Shown one piece after another: positions 6,701 through 7,514 of a stretch of DNA of 7,514 nucleotides. Position 1 is the stretch's first letter; every line of letters starts with the position of its first letter. This DNA comes from a bacterium. GTDB taxonomy: Bacteria > SM23-31 > JAUVVT01. Both the position numbers and the translations under genes were made by a program. Below the pieces are notes generated by a model that saw nothing but the letters and a program-made list of their open reading frames with translations, was not told the origin of the DNA and made no database searches. The stretch spans positions 1 through 7,514 of the forward strand of contig JAUVVT010000071.1 of the NCBI GenBank assembly GCA_030604505.1. The letters are read 5' to 3'.

Positions 6701-7514
6701 GTCTGTGCTCCTTTGTTCCATGAAATAATGTTTCCTTCACTGTCGGATGAAATAATTGCATCAATTGCTGTTTGTGATAAAGCATGATATTTTTGCTCAC
6801 TTTCCAAACGTAATTCTTCTGCTTTCTTACGCATTAATGCATTTGCAAAAATTTCTCCAATTATTTTGAACTGATTAATAACATCTTCTGACCATGTTTT
6901 TTTCTCTCTCACGGAAATAAACACAAGAGCCCCAACTGGCTGCCCTCCGTAAACTACCGGAACGACCACGAGTGATTTAATTACCCATTCTCTGAGTAAT
7001 TTCCTCTCAGCCTCCGCCTTAACTGGAATGTCTGAAATATCATTTATGAGAATGGTTTCAAGATTAATCATTTTTTCTCTAAACCATGTTAAATCGTCAA
7101 AAGATTCCTCTTTGAGTTTTTGTATTTGTGGTTTTATCCCCTTTGCGCACCATTCGTAAATATTTCTCTCTTCTGTGGTATTACCATAAAACCAATTCAG
7201 ATAACTTTGGTCAACTTCTATAAACTCTCCAAGCCTTTTTAACGATTGATTTATACAATGGTCAATCTCTCCACTTGGAAGATTGATAAAGTTCGTAGAT
7301 ATACTTGTTACAAGCTTTTCAATTTCAATACGATAATTTAATGCCTTTTCTGTTTCTTTTAGTTCGGTTATATCCTGACCGTTTATAATTACATTATCCT
7401 CGTTCAATGGGGATAATTGAAAGCGGCACCATCGTTTTTCTCCGTTTTTGTGTTTGATGAAGAATGTTCTCGCAGGCGGGTGGTCTGATTTAATATCTTT
7501 TTGCCATAATTCAA
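3796..7514 (-). CDS. Multi-PAS/GAF hybrid sensor histidine kinase, 5' end outside the window
   Basis: The visible 1238 residues stay open to the right edge. A TTG at 7407 lies inside a PAS domain and is not the start; residues below count from it. Order: partial PAS (edge to about 20, ending GQDITE), GAF (28-192), PAS1 (204-325), PAS2 (331-445), PAS3 (451-570), PAS4 (575-695), PAS5 (700-818), HisKA (822-895) with phospho-accepting H840 in VAHDLNH, HATPase (about 900-1064) with N-box N956, DTGIGIS (D999) and GTGFG (1026-1030), then a C-terminal receiver (about 1085-1203) with D1091/D1092, phospho-accepting D1135, S1164 and K1186. All catalytic residues are present. Each PAS ends in a DIT(E/K/G)xK-type signalling helix. 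No membrane segment is visible, so sensing is probably cytosolic unless the missing N-terminus spans the membrane. The ligand is unknown; PAS1 resembles the FixL heme PAS. Phosphate would pass from H840 to D1135 and on to an unknown phosphotransfer protein or regulator. Confidence 0.95.
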   Translation of the reverse strand, partial: ELWQKDIKSDHPPARTFFIKHKNGEKRWCRFQLSPLNEDNVIINGQDITELKETEKALNYRIEIEKLVTSISTNFINLPSGEIDHCINQSLKRLGEFIEVDQSYLNWFYGNTTEERNIYEWCAKGIKPQIQKLKEESFDDLTWFREKMINLETILINDISDIPVKAEAERKLLREWVIKSLVVVPVVYGGQPVGALVFISVREKKTWSEDVINQFKIIGEIFANALMRKKAEELRLESEQKYHALSQTAIDAIISSDSEGNIISWNKGAQTIFGYEEEEILGKPLKTLMPERYRKTHQKSLKHRKEDGESKVIGKTSELYGLRKDGSEFPLEISLASWKTKKGTFYTGIIRDITERKRAEETLRESEESYKQLADSIGDIFFAMDKNLRYIYRNKAAEKFTGISSKESIGKSPFEIFPDKEETRKAMNIYEDVLKTQKSRIFVNEFKHRGKNYFLEFNVYPSKNGISVIAKDITEHKQAEEALRKSEEKYREMVENIKDVIYAIDKKGIVTYVSPVIDSLLGFNASELVGKYFLEFIYHEDISFVKKNYQNVISGKTKENEFRVLTKSGEIHWIRTSSKPIYDENQVIGLRGVLNDITKRKEVERALSKSEEKYRKVVENIYDIVYSAYSDGTIYFVSSNVLSMIGYKPEEVIGHNLIEFVHPDDIENVLNDYEKTIKTGEEFPTIFRLIKKDGSYFYVEEFGKVVKEGDKIVGVTGVLRDITERKLAEEMLKKSELQYRLMIDSMTDVIHVVDCDLRLIIFNEKLTSWNKKLGLKTDVAGKNIFDVCPFLTNKVRNEYYKVINAGKVLITEETNKIGDREFITETRKIPIIEQGRVTKVITVITDITGKKRLEEQLHRSQRMESLGRLAGGVAHDLNHILMGLVTYPDLMLMEMPENNPLREHVSAIRKSGQKAADIVQDLLTLARGGIIDKKVLNLNNIINDYIKSPEFKELKKNFSNVKFKTNLESQLFNISGSNIQLSKVLMNLVKNAAESIIKSGNVIISTENQYVDKPVRGYDEDIPEGDYMVLRISDTGIGISQDNLEKIFEPFYTKKSAGIDGTGFGLSIVWGTVKDHEGYINVKSTENKGTVFEIYFPIVREKLDNEKSHYSIEDYLGSGEEILVVDDMKEQRYLAVKILTNLGYSVNAVSSGEEAVEYMRKKSADLIVLDMIMEPGMNGLQTYKKILKFRPEQKAIIISGLATAEQIKEIQKLGVGAYVKKPYTSHKIGVTVRTELDK
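6433..6798 (-). other. FixL-like PAS domain (PAS1) within the hybrid kinase
   Basis: This domain (residues 204-325 counted from 7407) carries MPERYRKTH followed by VIGKTSELYGLRKDGSEFP. It lines up with the FixL PAS segment MPEPYRSRH ... IIGIGRIVTGKRRDGTTFP. H262 falls on the FixL proximal heme ligand (His200 of Bradyrhizobium FixL), but the distal arginine (Arg220) is replaced by S282. Many PAS domains share this motif without known heme, so oxygen or NO sensing is a hypothesis. Confidence 0.5.

Noticed and set aside
4954..6798. Repeated motifs on the minus strand as a CRISPR or tandem DNA repeat
   Set aside because: The recurring similarity comes from successive PAS domains and their SEExY/DITERK linkers in an intact reading frame, not from identical DNA repeats with spacers.
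7405..7407. TTG at 7407 as the kinase start codon
   Set aside because: The frame stays open for 35 more codons to the window edge, and those residues continue a PAS fold (RWCRFQLSPLNEDN leading into GQDITE). The true start is outside the window.

Overview
This is a 7.5 kb stretch of an AT-rich bacterial chromosome. It holds three complete genes and the 3' part of a very large fourth gene. No rRNA, tRNA, CRISPR array or transposase is visible. The taxon cannot be fixed from this sequence. An exact TTTG-21-TATATTTG promoter motif, low GC and an AATCCGTG-type intergenic sequence fit the Bacteroidota/Ignavibacteria side of the FCB group. The C-terminal half of the kinase (HRSQRMESLGRLAGGVAHDL, and a receiver with DMIMEPGMNG) resembles hybrid kinases common in deltaproteobacteria-type anaerobes. 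The placement is therefore tentative.

Layout. 1-119: promoter and leader, with two overlapping promoter readings and a strong ribosome binding site. 120-638 (+): a 172-residue ferritin-like di-iron protein of the rubrerythrin type without a rubredoxin domain. 639-798: AT-rich spacer with a 7-bp inverted repeat and a small hairpin close to the next start. 799-2871 (+): metE, cobalamin-independent methionine synthase, with all catalytic and zinc residues but an altered N-terminal folate-site motif. 2872-3338: a 467-bp non-coding region with a compact two-hairpin repeat module (including a 20-bp ATTCCC-N8-GGGAAT unit) flanked by an 8-bp direct repeat, a 40-bp run of pure A/T, and a leader with alternative hairpins. 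3339-3722 (+): a stand-alone CheY-like receiver. 3796-7514 (-): a hybrid sensor histidine kinase that runs off the right edge, with one GAF domain, one partial and five complete PAS domains, HisKA, HATPase and a C-terminal receiver.

How they fit together. The di-iron protein and metE point the same way and might be co-transcribed, but the 160-bp gap and their unrelated roles (peroxide/oxygen handling and methionine synthesis) make a functional link only a guess. The receiver and the hybrid kinase converge, tail to tail, 73 bp apart. They are plausible partners in one phosphorelay, since neither carries a DNA-binding output domain, but nothing in the sequence proves it.

No previously undescribed multi-gene system is evident. 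The items most worth a second look are the FixL-like PAS domain in the kinase that keeps a histidine at the heme-ligand position, the altered folate motif of MetE, and the small repeats and hairpins between metE and the receiver gene.
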